64,000 bases of DNA from Phymatolithon calcareum. Its lineage: Eukaryota; Rhodophyta; Florideophyceae; Hapalidiales. Both the position numbers and the translations under genes were made by a program. Location: positions 1,178,001 to 1,242,000 of the forward strand of contig OZ345356.1 of assembly GCA_977006965.1 (NCBI GenBank). The letters are read 5' to 3'. Numbering within the stretch: position 1 is the first letter of the stretch; each line of letters starts with the position of its first letter. The notes below the pieces were generated by a model, which ran no database searches, was not told where the DNA came from, and was given only the letters and a program-made list of their open reading frames with translations. Below, in pieces: positions 33,543 to 44,209 of the stretch.

Positions 33543-34433
33543 ATGGCGCTCTTTCGTGATTGCGCCCAAAGGCTTGTGCTGCTTCTGCTTCTCTTCCACC
33601 TCGCATCCGCCGATGTAGCGTTCACGGACCTCCCTGGAGTCTACACGCTGCAAAAGGGCAACCTCAACATATGCACCTTGAGCAACACCGTGGAGATTGG
33701 CACATCGGGCAGTACGCTTACTCAAAAGGACATGATATTCGACGGTTTAACTTGCACCCTCATCAGCATTCAACTGAGCCAAACGGGCGGTTACGATGGA
33801 TGGACGAGGAAACAGAAAGAAGGTACCGGTCTCGTTATTGGCGGCGTAGGTATGGTCTTTTGTGGAGGGGAAACTTTGCTCGAGTTGAGCGTCGTATTCG
33901 CGCGTCCCAAACGAAACGTCTTCTTCGACTTGACAAATTACGCAACCCCGTACAAGTTTCTTCGGGGCGTGCGCTACCTTTCGCTTACTACCGCAACTGG
34001 ATCTTGCGTTTATCAACGCGGTAGTGCGGGTCCGTCGGAGACGGCAAGTTCACGCGGAGAAGCGGGCGGTGTAACGACTACAGGTACGCAATCTCCGTCC
34101 ATTGCGCAATCGCCAACCCCGACCAGTTCAAGATCTCCTGCCGGTGGTGGGCAGAGTAGTGGAACGCAACCTCCTAACTCGCGTTCTGGTGCAGGTTCGG
34201 CAAATTCTGATAGCGGATCAGGGACGGAGAATCCTAAACAGGAGAATAACGGACTGAACATGTGGGTCTGGTTGGGCCCCTGCATTGGCGCTGCAGCTAC
34301 AGTTGTCGCCGCTCTCATCACTGTCTTCAAGTGCACGCGGCGCGATGAAGATGGTCATAGAAAATTGATTAGAAATATAGCACCATCCCCTCCACCTCCA
34401 GAGTATAGCTCACCTGCTTCGTACAATCCATGA
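33543..34433 (+). CDS. Type I membrane protein with four-cysteine ectodomain and PPxY tail (G2)
   Basis: This is a close paralogue of G1 with the same length (296 residues) and no breaks. The signal peptide (RLVLLLLLFHLASA) is followed by DVAFTDLPGVY. Cysteines 44, 71, 107 and 155 are conserved, as are WTRKQKEGTG, RPKRNVFF and CVYQRGS. The Ser/Thr/Pro/Gly stalk is the most variable part, while the membrane helix and the bases encoding it are nearly identical to G1. The tail keeps one PPxY (PPPPEY), but the second is changed to SPASY. The ATG is the one conserved with G1. Two DNA transposons lie in its upstream flank (30971-31590, 31642-33338), the nearer ending about 200 bases before the start codon, so regulation may differ from G1. 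Confidence 0.8.
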   Translation: MALFRDCAQRLVLLLLLFHLASADVAFTDLPGVYTLQKGNLNICTLSNTVEIGTSGSTLTQKDMIFDGLTCTLISIQLSQTGGYDGWTRKQKEGTGLVIGGVGMVFCGGETLLELSVVFARPKRNVFFDLTNYATPYKFLRGVRYLSLTTATGSCVYQRGSAGPSETASSRGEAGGVTTTGTQSPSIAQSPTPTSSRSPAGGGQSSGTQPPNSRSGAGSANSDSGSGTENPKQENNGLNMWVWLGPCIGAAATVVAALITVFKCTRRDEDGHRKLIRNIAPSPPPPEYSSPASYNP

Positions 34434-34550
34434 GGGTCAGGCTATTTTGTAAAGTGATCTGACATTGAATGGACTGACTTGACATTGTGAGAAGAGTTTT
34501 CAAGGCACCTACTCGTCATACGTGGAAAAACTGGCTCTGCATGTAATGCT

Positions 34551-34907
34551 TGAAAACCCCCGAGGAAACTAGAGGCAGATGAGCCACGTGCTAGACAAGC
34601 AACGCATGGGGAGTCTTTGAAAGTCCGAAGCGGAAACTCAGTGAACGTCGAATTCAGAGTGGATCCGGGCATTTCTGGCAAGCACTGGACATATCATATT
34701 GCCAAAGGCACCATCAAAAAGCTCGCTGCGTTGCCAAAATTAGGACCGGCGCCCCTTCCAGGCGTAATTCTGCACGGTAAGAGCCCTGGGTCATTGTTGC
34801 GCGTATTCAGCCGTTACGGCCACAACAGCGCGAAAATTTTTAAATCAGCTGCGATATGCCAGGTGTCTGGCAATTCGAGCAGCACGAGCCTGCCACGTCT
34901 CAAGTAG
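34551..34907 (+). CDS. Unrecognised open frame downstream of G2, partly shared with G1 locus
   Basis: The frame is open from about 34551 (no clear start; codon 34617 is a non-ATG) to a stop at 34907. Near its end it reads LGPAPLPGVILHGKSPGSLL and STSLPRLK. The core PLPGVIL and the 3' bases cctgccacgtctcaag are also found 3' of G1 (7280-7440). It may be a decayed neighbour gene that was duplicated together with the G family. I cannot name it. Confidence 0.3.
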
Positions 34908-34959
34908 CCCCTTACTGTCGATTCCAAGATGTCCACCGTCCAAGGTCCAAAGCAACACG

Positions 34960-37090
34960 TGTAAGATTTCCCAGCGAATTTTTCCGACTCGCAAATAAAA
35001 ATAGTTTTTCAGACGAAGCAACATTGGTGGCGGGCAAGATTTTCTCGTAAAGGTAATTTTTTAAAAGCCTCAATCTTAAAAATATACGGGCAAGGATTCC
35101 TCAATTGCTGCTAACGTTAGGACAGCTCTCATGGATTTAGTACCAAATTGTTGAGTTGTACAGGATTATCGTGCTCGCTTCTGCACGACTCTCCACTGGT
35201 CAAGTACAAGAATAATCAAATTAGCTTTCGATGGATACTACTAGTGTTGGAGAAGGCAGGCATGACTCTAAAGATTCATGGCTGCCTTCTACTAGATCCA
35301 GTAATTGCGTTTTTGAAATGTGCTATAAAAGTCCCAAAGGCATAAATATATACAGGCAAGGCTTCCTCAGCTACTGCTTACCTTAGGGCAGCTCTTGTTC
35401 CGCGTTTGTTCTTTGAGCAAAAACTCAAACCTTTACTGTTGAGACCTGGGCTCAACCTGTCGTGCCTTGCTCTCCGAAATTCAATACAGGCCTTCTTCCT
35501 TCTTGCACTATATGAGGGTCTTGCAGAATCAGTTACAAATTCGCCATATGCTCTCCAGCTCTGGTGCCGACTTTAAGTGCCATACTTCTCGTAGACAGCT
35601 GAGGAAATCTACGACAGGTATATTGCAGCGAGAGCTTCCTGCGTTTCATATAGGGGACGCTGAGGATTGCTGACCGAGGAACCTTCTTGAGAAGTCGATT
35701 TTTTCGTCCGCACTACCAGTCTGGAAAAGTCCGAAGTTCCAGTCCTAAATATTTTGACTGGTAATCTTTTCAACCAAACTTTTCGTGATGTTTCAAGTTT
35801 TTGCTCAAAAGTATGTGAAAACATCTGAAGCGAAAGATTGCAAATCAGTGCTGCACGAGGAATCAACCAGTTTCAACCTATGCGGTATCCTCGTATCCAG
35901 TCCGCGAAGTAATTACTGGAAATGAGGACTTTTTTGAATGGGTCTATGCCGCAATTTTGATCAGTTCTCAAAAAGGCCCCTCTCACAAAACCGGTGAGTG
36001 AATGTACAGTACGCCCCTTCTAACTGCAACCCTTCTAACTGAAATACTTGCAGAACTGAAATAGGAGTGCCTTTCTCGACCAAAAGTACTTAAAAATATC
36101 TAAATTCTAAGGTCACCTGAAAGACTGCAAACTGCAAACCTGAAATCTGAAGTCCCTTATTTTTCGTTTATTTTTAGGTATGCGTTTCACTGTCAGTATC
36201 GGTACATAACGTTCTATCCATCTGCTCTCATTTTGATTCTTTTCTACATTCATGCTATGATAGGCCCCCAGGATTGAATTACTCTTCAACTGTAACTCGT
36301 CTACCTGTCCCGAAGCTTTGGGTGTAATGCATCGATGTAATCACAGCGTCATTATTATTCATTAAATGAATAATAATGACGCTGCCAAGGTGGTACAGGC
36401 CTCAAATTTTTGAGGTGCCCTGTACCACCTTGGCTGAATAAGTTGGCAACTCAATTTTTACCTCTTCTCACAACAGCGAATTCCATGACGGTGATCCACG
36501 TAATGCTCCTGCTTTGCTTTTCAAAACTTAGCACCTGAGCAAAAGTAATAACTGCACAGTCTTCGAAGAGGAGCCGGAAAGCGCAGACTATTGCATTCAT
36601 GCCAGCAAGGATCAGCGCAGCGCCCCATTATGGTGTAAATTTTTTCTGGTGTTGGACTGCACGGGCGTTGAAGGCTTCTAAAATAGAAACATGCAATTCC
36701 CCTCCCCTTTATTCCCCAACTTTATTCCCAAAATAGAAGTCGCCACTGGACAAAGAAATGTCCCTGTGTTTGTTTACAACTAGTTGGAACAGGGCAAGTG
36801 GAAATTAATTCCTCTCTCGCCCTTATCTTCCCGTCCCCCTAGACTACAGCAGTATACACCCAAATGCTCCATAGGATACTCGCGAAATGGCGGGAAGGCG
36901 CAAACACGTACTTTCGCGCCAGGTCCACACTTCCACGCTTCCGTGCTTTTCCTCTCTTGCATTTATACTTTTGGTTCACAAGAACTGATTGCATGCTTTT
37001 TGCTCGCCCGCCACCCCGCTCCGCAGTACTTCAGAGATTTCACCGGAGCTTCCTTTGTCCTAGCAGCGCGGCCGCGGTATACTTGATTCA
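34960..37090. other. Duplicated gene-less flank upstream of G3
   Basis: From about 35555 to 36790 the sequence is duplicated at 45105-45200 and 46190-47240 (for example ttctacattcatgctatgat, ctacctgtcccgaagc, acggtgatccacgta, aactagttggaac). No gene is supported. From about 36840 on, the G3 promoter region matches that of G4 (54310-54545). Confidence 0.6.
36344..36433. repeat. Two adjacent long palindromes
   Basis: Bases 36344-36384 (cagcgtcattattattcatt and its inverse) form a near-perfect 41-base palindrome. It is immediately followed by 36385-36433, with arms ccaaggtggtacagg...ctcaaa and tttgaggtgccctgtaccaccttgg and a 3-base bulge. The paralogous stretch near 46880-46940 has only the right arm (gtgcccagtaccaccttgg). 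Confidence 0.8.
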
Positions 37091-37097
37091 CAATATC

Positions 37098-37776
37098 ATG
37101 GTGCTGTCTCCCACTTACAGCCAGTCTCTTCTTTTACTCCTTCTCTTAAGCCTCGCATCCGCCGATGTTTACCTTCAGCGATCTTCCTGGCACCTACACA
37201 ATTCAAAAGGGCAACCTCAGCATTTGCACAAAGAGCAAGATCGTCGAGATTCTCAGCGAGGCCAGCACGATTTCCACAGAGCAAATGCTGTTCAACGGTA
37301 CCACATGCATATGCATTGATTTTTCACTCAGCGAATCGACCGGTGAGCCTCATTGGACGCGTGAAACGAAAACCATAGTGGGTATCATCGTCAGCGGCGA
37401 AGGTTCGATCTGATGTGGATCGGACTTCTTGCCCAATTTTGCCATCCAATTCATGAGTCCAAGGAGTAGCATAGAGTTTAACATTCTAGGTTACGCCACC
37501 CCGTACGCGTTTCTTCCCGGTGAACACTACCTTGTGCTTTCCATTGTAGATGAAGGTGCATGTATTTATCAACGCACCACTGTGCGTCTAGGAAAGACAA
37601 CTAATTCACGCGGAAGAACAGAAGCTGCAACCGAAGCTGGAAATTCTACAGGTACGCAATGAACGACTGTCGCGCCATCGCCAACCCCAACCAGATCCGC
37701 ACCATCTGCTGGTTCTGAACAAAGTGAGGGAAACCAGCCCCCGTATAATCCAACACCACCGTGCAGTCGATGGGAG
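37098..37776 (+). pseudogene. G3: broken member of the four-cysteine membrane protein family
   Basis: The start (MVLSPTYSQSLLLLLLLSLA) and upstream region match G4. An extra T at about 37166-37169 shifts the frame right after the signal peptide. The body then reads FTFSDLPGTY, EQMLFNGTTC and GEPHWTRETK up to a TGA at 37411-37413, and continues in the same frame (FAIQFMSPRSSIEF, YATPYAFLPGEHY, CIYQRTTV) to a second TGA at 37660-37662. The stalk-like APSPTPTRSAPSAGSEQS is followed by NQPPYNP, with the membrane helix deleted. Ectodomain sequence is of the G4 type, but the stalk and tail are of the G1/G2 type, which suggests past recombination between subfamilies. Confidence 0.75.
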
Positions 37777-38409
37777 TAGGCAATTTGAGTTAAGCCAAAA
37801 CGAAGTAAATTGTTTGATGTATCCCAACAAATTCTCAGTGCATCTCACGCGTCTACCACACGGCTTGCACTGGAAAAGCTGCTCGGAAATTCTGCGACAG
37901 TTGTGCTTGTTGTTCTCGTGCAATGGGTCGTAAATCTTCGCAAATGTGACACAGCGCATCGGTGGAGTGGCGCATGCGGCCATTCGTGAGTACCACTTGC
38001 GCTTCGTGGCATTTCAAATATCAGCACGGATGGCTCTGCTAGATGTACACGCACGGTTCTCTGAGCCCTCAAAGCCCTGGACCCTCAAAGCAAATGTGCA
38101 GCGGTTGACGCTGCTTTTTGAGATGCTGTGATATGTGCAGTGGGTGGCGATCGGTTGGGATAGCTCTAAGCTCCCCCATCGCGTAGTGGCCTTGTGTCAA
38201 GCAGCCTCCTCACGTCGACTTCAATATGCCCCCTCCGCAGAGGCTTCTGTTAAACTGTCCTGTGAAAATTTCCAACGCGCTCTTAGGCTTCGATTGTCTA
38301 GCTAACCAGTGCTGGCTTTCGGGAACAGCTTCTTGCCAAAGGGATTATGCACTGCCAAAATGCAAGGAGCTAACGTAGACGGTGATACGAACTTGCGTTG
38401 GAGAAGATA

Positions 38410-38724
38410 TAAATGGCGGGGGAAGGACCAAAATTCAGGAACATGCTCGCAAAAGCCGCTCAAATTTGCAAGATAAGCTTCGAAAGAGTAGATCAGCGCT
38501 GAGGTGAGGGATCATGGCGGAGCCAAGTAAGCAAAAACAAAGGTTGGTCTTTCCCCGCAACTACTGTAGTCAAGTATCAAAGAAAAGCAAGTATCAAAGA
38601 AGAGAGAATCCGAAAGGATAAATCAGAAAAGCAAGACCAAGAGCCAATAAGAAAAAATCAACGATAAAGTAGATAAGCAAGAAAGGTGCCGACTTGCCTT
38701 CAATTGGGACACATGGTAAATGGC
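38410..38724. mobile_element. 299-base insertion with 8-base target duplication
   Basis: TAAATGGC occurs at 38410-38417 and 38717-38724, bracketing sequence absent from the paralogous place downstream of G4 (about 55887, agataaatggctgcagc). An 8-base duplication fits a hAT-type insertion, but I see no clear terminal repeats; the interior is A-rich (aagcaagtatcaaag repeated). Confidence 0.6.
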
Positions 38725-38763
38725 TGCGGCAATTTTGATTGATAAGAATTGCACGATCATCGT

Positions 38764-38816
38764 GCATTACTGTACAGTGCTGCATGATGCAGCACTGTAG
38801 TACTGTAACGAGACCA
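38764..38816. repeat. Palindrome with tactgta motifs
   Basis: The 10-base stems acagtgctgc and gcagcactgt enclose atgat, and the pairing extends outward through ttactgt and acagtactacag-type sequence. Confidence 0.55.
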
Positions 38817-38899
38817 CAGCATTTATGATCAATGATCATAATTGCTTTATTGAGCGCTTTATTTGGCGAGACACAAGGCAGGCGCTCCGGAGGAGGCTT

Positions 38900-40230
38900 G
38901 TAAACTAGAAACTTAAAAGTAGATTCAATTGGTTCATTTCATCATGATGAGATGAACCGGAAAACGGGTGGCTGGGTGTCGCGTTTCTAAACCAAAGGCG
39001 AAAGGTGAGACTGCGCTCTTCCTTGTGGTCATATGTACTGGGTTTCGCGAACATTATCAAGAAGCTCTATCACTTTAGAGTCATTACAGTACTACGTCTT
39101 GATCAGACTTAATGGCAGACCCAGTGCAGCTGCAAAACCTGTATTACTGCAACGTACATACCTTTTCCGTCCTGTTGCAGTTAAGCAGGTTATACAGTAC
39201 TGCGCATTGAATGTACATACACACAAGTCCATCCCTGTCATCTACGTACAGTAAAAGTCAACTCACGTTCTCGTCAATTTCCACAGTGCCAACGGAGTTA
39301 TCATAGTGTCGCTTGACAGACGCACCGTGTGTCTAGTCGTCACACGGCGCGTTTGTCCACCGTTTGTGAGGCAAATTCGCAATGTATTGCTAAATCACAT
39401 TGTAATGATAGGACAGCGTGCCATCAATGTATCTTATCATACTGCCCTCGGGAGCTCTGCAAAAGTACGCTTGATGGAAGCCGGCGCGCCTTAACCAGAT
39501 TGGGCAGTCACTTGCTTCTCTCGTATCATCCCTCCCTCTCTACACTGGCTGCTAGAGCCACATTTGCTTCTTTTGCGGTGCACACCCTATTGCATTAGGC
39601 TTGTTTAGTGCTCCGATTCACCCAACTACCCAAAATTACCCCCTAGCGAGAGTAAATTTTGTTCTTGGCAAACTGACGCAGCCGGCGTACCCTGCGCACC
39701 CATTACATTTTGTTTCGAGATTGGCCTCGGTTTTCCTACTCGTGCATCACGATGCACGCAAGCAACGTTGATGATTTCAGAGATACAGTCCTATAATAGG
39801 TTATGAAAGGCCAAGTTGTTGAACTATATCGCTAAACTTACGTTTCAAAAAGTAATACTGTATGTCAGAAAATAGGGCACAGGCATTAGTGTGCAGAACG
39901 TTTTCATGTACTGTTCGTAATTTTTAGAAGATTTGGCGAGCAAAGTATAATCTTTCGTTCAGTATAGCAAACGTTATTTGGAGGATATATTAACGGGTGA
40001 AAAATGTGTCCCAACTTTAGAAAGTCGGTATCTTTCTAGTGCGTGCACTTTGCAATAGAATAGCTTCGCTTATCTCAGTCAGAATGACGTGCGATTGTAT
40101 CAATAGCCTGGGAAATGTCGACTGCTGAAACCTACCGACAGTCATAGGCGGTGGGGAAAGTTTGGATCCTAGACCGTCATACGTTCTATGTGGTGTTCTT
40201 TTGGGGTTCGCAGCGGGCGTCCTCGCTATT
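38900..40230. other. Gene-less stretch
   Basis: I see no supported gene on either strand. The LINE that follows has no recognisable endonuclease domain in this interval, so it is taken as 5'-truncated. Confidence 0.4.
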
Positions 40231-40232
40231 AG

Positions 40233-42696
40233 GCGTCGTGTATTGAGGGACATCTACTTGACTTCTCCTGTCTTGATTTCATAACAAACCTTCCCACATG
40301 GGGTACTGCCGTATTCTCAAAAACTGCCAGGCGAAGCCTGACGAGAACAACCAAGGCCAGAGAAGAAATGTCGAAATGGGTACCGGGCATGATAGAGCAG
40401 CTGCATACCTGTACTGACAAACGGGAGTTGAACAACTGGTATGAACTTTTTCTGAAAAAGCTGAAGGAGCCGTGGACATCGTCTAAGCCGAGGCCTCCGA
40501 GATTTAAAAGTTTTTGGAACAAGGAGCTCGACAATCTGGCCAAGAAACGAACCCGGCATTATAAGACTTACAGGAGAACAGGCCTCGAAAGTGACAAAGA
40601 AGCCCTCCGAGAGGTGAAAATGCTGTTATAGAAGAAGGTGAGAAAAGCCAAATGCGACCAATTTGAAAGATATCTTCATGAGGTTGAGAAAATGTGGCCG
40701 AGCGAGGCGGCGAACACCACAAGCAATATCATGAAATCAAAATCACGGAGGAAAGGAACAAACAAAGCTCTCGGGGCTCCTGTGCACCCAAGCAAATTCT
40801 CAGCATACATCTCAAGTGTTTGTAAGGCGGAAGAAGACTGGAATATGCCGTTGCGTACGTTTGCACTCAATAGGGCAATGAAGCGGCACATCGCAAGAAC
40901 ATTCAACAGAGCACCGAAGGGGAAGGCGGTAGGTCCAGACGGAATTGCGGTCGAAATGTTGCACGCGAACAAAGAAGCGGGGCTCGAAATAATGCTAGCA
41001 TTATGGGAAACATGCGGGAGACTCAAATGTCTTCCTCGGGCATGGCGCCAAGCAACTCTGATTCCCTTATACAAGAAAGGCCCAGCTCATGTAGCAGCAA
41101 ACTACAGGCCCATATCTCTTTTAAGTCAAGCCAGGAAAATCATCGACTCAGCTCTAGATGCATATATACGCGAGAACTATCGCTTCAATAAGGTTCAGCT
41201 GGGTTTTCGGAAAGACAGAAGCACTTATCTCGCTATACTCCGGGCAAAAAGTTCAATGAAAAGGGCCATCCGTTCATGGCAGTTCTTGACCTATCCGCGG
41301 CATACGATAGTGTGCCCAGGGATATCCTCATGAAGAGGCTGACGGAGAAACTTCCTCAAGAGATAACAAGGATGGTTGCGTACCTGTTAAAACCATCGTG
41401 GGTCACATCAGCTGGAGACGAGACAGAAACGTGGTGTATCATCGACCGAGGAGTACCTCAAGGTTCCCCGCTTAGTCCATGCCTTTACAATATATTCATG
41501 GACACATTCGCAGAAGCCGTCTCCAAGACAGACAGGAACGTTTCAGAAAGCCCTGTGCAATTGTTCGCAGATGATGTTCAGCTTCAAGCGAAGACAGGAC
41601 GAGGAATGCAGAAACTTCTTGATATAGCGACCAGTTGGGCAAGCGAAAATGGCATGAGATGGAACACAAAACCAGGAAAAAGCGAAGTTCTTAAGTACAA
41701 AGGACTTCAGAAGCACACGTTTTACTTGGCGGGACGAGAACTATATCAAGCCTGGAGACTCTCGTATCTTGGGGTAAGCATGAATAACAAGGGTGTTACG
41801 GATGACACGGCGTTAGCAAGAGTTCGAAATGCTGCAGGATGCATACATAAGCTTCGGGAGCTTGGAGTGAATGTTCGAGGTTTCAAACCGGAGACATGCA
41901 TCAGGATCTTTAAGTCGCTAATCATCCCGAAATTGGAGTATGCGTTACACGTTACTCCAATGACAAATCGATTGCTCTCGGCAATCGAGTCGGCAGAGGG
42001 CTTGTTCTACAAGAATGTTTTCGGAAAGTATGCCGAACACCGCCGGGACCGAATGCGAGTTCTGTGCCGACTGGGACCACCAAAGATGAGGAGACGTCAT
42101 CAAGCAGAAAGGTTTGCATTAAGCCTGGTAAGGCACAAAAAGCGCCTTGAAGAAACAGAAGAGTACGTTGGAAGAGATGAGGACGTAAAGGAAGCAATGA
42201 AGTATATTGAATATCTCAAGGTGTATGAAGACTTGCGACAAGCCCTTCAGAAAGCCCAGGAGGGATCTGTCACGAAGAAGAGGAGGAGAGAAGAAACAAT
42301 TAAGGTATGGGAAAAGGAAGAAGAAGGCAGGTCAATGAAGATTCCTATTGAAGGCAAGCTACCAGGGATCCTTTACATAGGAGAAAGAACAACACGTTTA
42401 AGGTGCCTAAGGTTGACATTCAACCGAGCACCCCTTTGGAGGAAATCAGTGTTGGGTGCGTACTGTGGGATTACCGCGGTGGTCGAACTAGTCGCCTCAC
42501 AACGTACTCTAGTGTTATCGAAGATGAGTACAGAAATTGAGTTTGAGTGCAAGAGACTTACCGGAGCTCTTGTTGGGAGAGAAGTACGAATCAAGAACGT
42601 TTTAAGCAGCCAGATGACTATAGCGTAGAGATTATGCAAGAGCTGCCCCGTTACTCCAAGGTGAGGCTTTGGGAGCTCTCAAAAATAAAATCATCA
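40233..42696 (+). pseudogene. Non-LTR retrotransposon reverse transcriptase, broken
   Basis: One frame is open from 40233, meets a TAG at 40629-40631 and continues in the same frame (KKVRKAKCDQFERYL). Reverse transcriptase blocks are clear: GPDGIAVEML, WRQATLIPLYKKG, NYRPISLLS, QLGFRKDRST. Near 41255 a single-base shift moves the coding to the next frame, which carries LDLSAAYDSVPRD, GVPQGSPLSPCLYNIFMDT and the catalytic FADDVQL (about 41564). The remainder (to 42628) is a basic C-terminal region ending LSSQMTIA. The 3' end at about 42696 is defined by comparison with the copy at 2814-3023. An upstream apurinic-type endonuclease is missing. The clade is probably jockey/CR1/RTE-like; I cannot be more precise. 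Confidence 0.85.
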
Positions 42697-42729
42697 AATA
42701 TCCCCGTATTCGAAAGAGTGCTCCATTAT

Positions 42730-43180
42730 GCGGCATGGTAACATGGGAATGGTCCCCTCATGGTAGGATTTTTGTCTATTTCATCTGAAGCGCTTCTGTC
42801 TAAATACATCAAGGACACGACTATCCGCAGCCTTCTTCTTTAAGGGCCAGATGAGCGAATGCGATTCCCGATAAATTCGTACAATCGTCTATTCAATGAC
42901 GAATTCGAGAATACTAACTTAGAATTCTAGTGTCGAATAATTCTTATCAAGTGCACGGCATAGTTGGGACCTCTCAGAGTTCTTGCCCCGGCTACAACAG
43001 ATGTAGAGGGTCCATAGAATAAAATTCTAATTACTTCACCAATGGTACCTGCGCTATTGGCCTATATCTGACACTCTTTCCATTGTAAACAAGAACTACC
43101 GGTGTCACTCAGTATCACTTCCAGTATTCACATGCAACTAAAGGAACTACGTCTTAAGTCACCCTAAAAACACAAAACAA
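42730..43180. other. Upstream region of the small secreted protein gene
   Basis: No coding is seen. The 40 bases before the ATG (accctaaaaacacaaaacaaa) are A/C-rich without an upstream ATG, a leader type often seen at efficiently translated genes. No TATA box is obvious. Confidence 0.35.
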
Positions 43181-43181
43181 A

Positions 43182-43421
43182 ATGAAGAGCGCCACCGTCT
43201 TTGCTTTCTTCGGCCTCGTTGCCGCCGCGTTCTCCGCTTCATTCGACATCTCCTCCCTCGAGGGTGCAATGGCCAAGGGTGAGGGTGCCGTCACCGCCGG
43301 TTCTGCCGCAGACTCAACCTCAGGTGTTGCGTCCGCCGGCCTCGACGGCCCAGGTGCCGTGATCGGTGCCGCCACTGTTGGCGCCGCCCTTTCGGGTGCT
43401 ATGTCCTCCCCCTCTCTTTAA
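43182..43421 (+). CDS. Small secreted Ala/Gly/Ser-rich protein
   Basis: This is an intact 79-residue frame. Residues 1-18 are a signal peptide (MKSATVFAFFGLVAAAFSA). The mature part is low in charge and rich in Ala, Gly, Ser and Val (KGEGAVTAGSAADSTSGV), without cysteine. Codon choice is strongly biased to C-ending codons (GCC, TCC, CTC, GGC), unlike the transposon genes and the G family nearby. With the A-rich leader and an AATAAA at 43423-43428 just after the stop, this suggests a strongly expressed host gene. A structural cell-wall or matrix role is possible but unproven. Confidence 0.75.
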   Translation: MKSATVFAFFGLVAAAFSASFDISSLEGAMAKGEGAVTAGSAADSTSGVASAGLDGPGAVIGAATVGAALSGAMSSPSL

Positions 43422-43899
43422 AAATAAATGTGATGGCTTTATTTAGACATACAGTATATCGCTTCTCACCACTCTTTTGTTGTCATGGCCAATTATCATT
43501 TTCAATCCTGTCGTCAAGATGGTATCATTTGATTGCAAGACTAGCTGAAATACACGAAGGGCCTTAATATAAATCGAAGTCGTAGGACTGACAATGAGAG
43601 TGGATATTGGCTGCACACCATGAAATGGATTCATCTAAAATTTCTTTGTCCTCAACACGGCACTGCAGAAGCTTATGGTCGCATGCCGCGGCTTATCAGG
43701 GTGCCAAGGTGACTTTCAATCCTTGGACTATGCTGTGCACCCTCACTTCGTCAAGAAACAAGAGCTGTGCTTAGAAGAAGAGCGTCAAGAGCTGCGTTCT
43801 CTTGTATTTAATGAGAGTGAAGGTTATGCGTGCGCCAGACGCGTAGATGAATCCTGCCTAGTTGTTTCCAAAGTGGTACCATGTCATAACAAATACTTT

Positions 43900-44206
43900 C
43901 TAGGAAAGGGATCAAGATAGAGCACTGCAGAACAGTTCGAACCGCCTGAAAAAAGGACCGAATGGGCCGCAAAGCAAGAAAGCCCAGTATTCCGGCGCGG
44001 ACGGTTCGCCCGCGCCGGCGCAAGTGCCCTCACCAGCAAGGCTCGCGAATGAGCGCGTTTTGGAGACAGCTAAGCCGAAATTGCGAGTCGTGATCGCGAA
44101 CGCGCCTACAGTGTTCCGCTACAAAAACGGTAGATTTCTTGGCGACTTCAATGCCCTCGAACCTGTTATGACGAGGACAACTGGGCCAAAGGGATTGGCC
44201 CCCTGA
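43900..44206 (+). CDS. Unrecognised open frame, 5' end unclear
   Basis: The frame is open from about 43900 without an ATG near its start to a stop at 44206. It reads PNGPQSKKAQYSGADGSPAPAQ, then LRVVIANAPTVFRYKNGRF and GDFNALEPVMTRTTG. Composition is GC-rich and protein-like (basic/Pro-Ala then a hydrophobic strand), so it may be an exon or a fragment of a transposon protein. No relative is recognised. Confidence 0.25.
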
Positions 44207-44209
44207 TCA

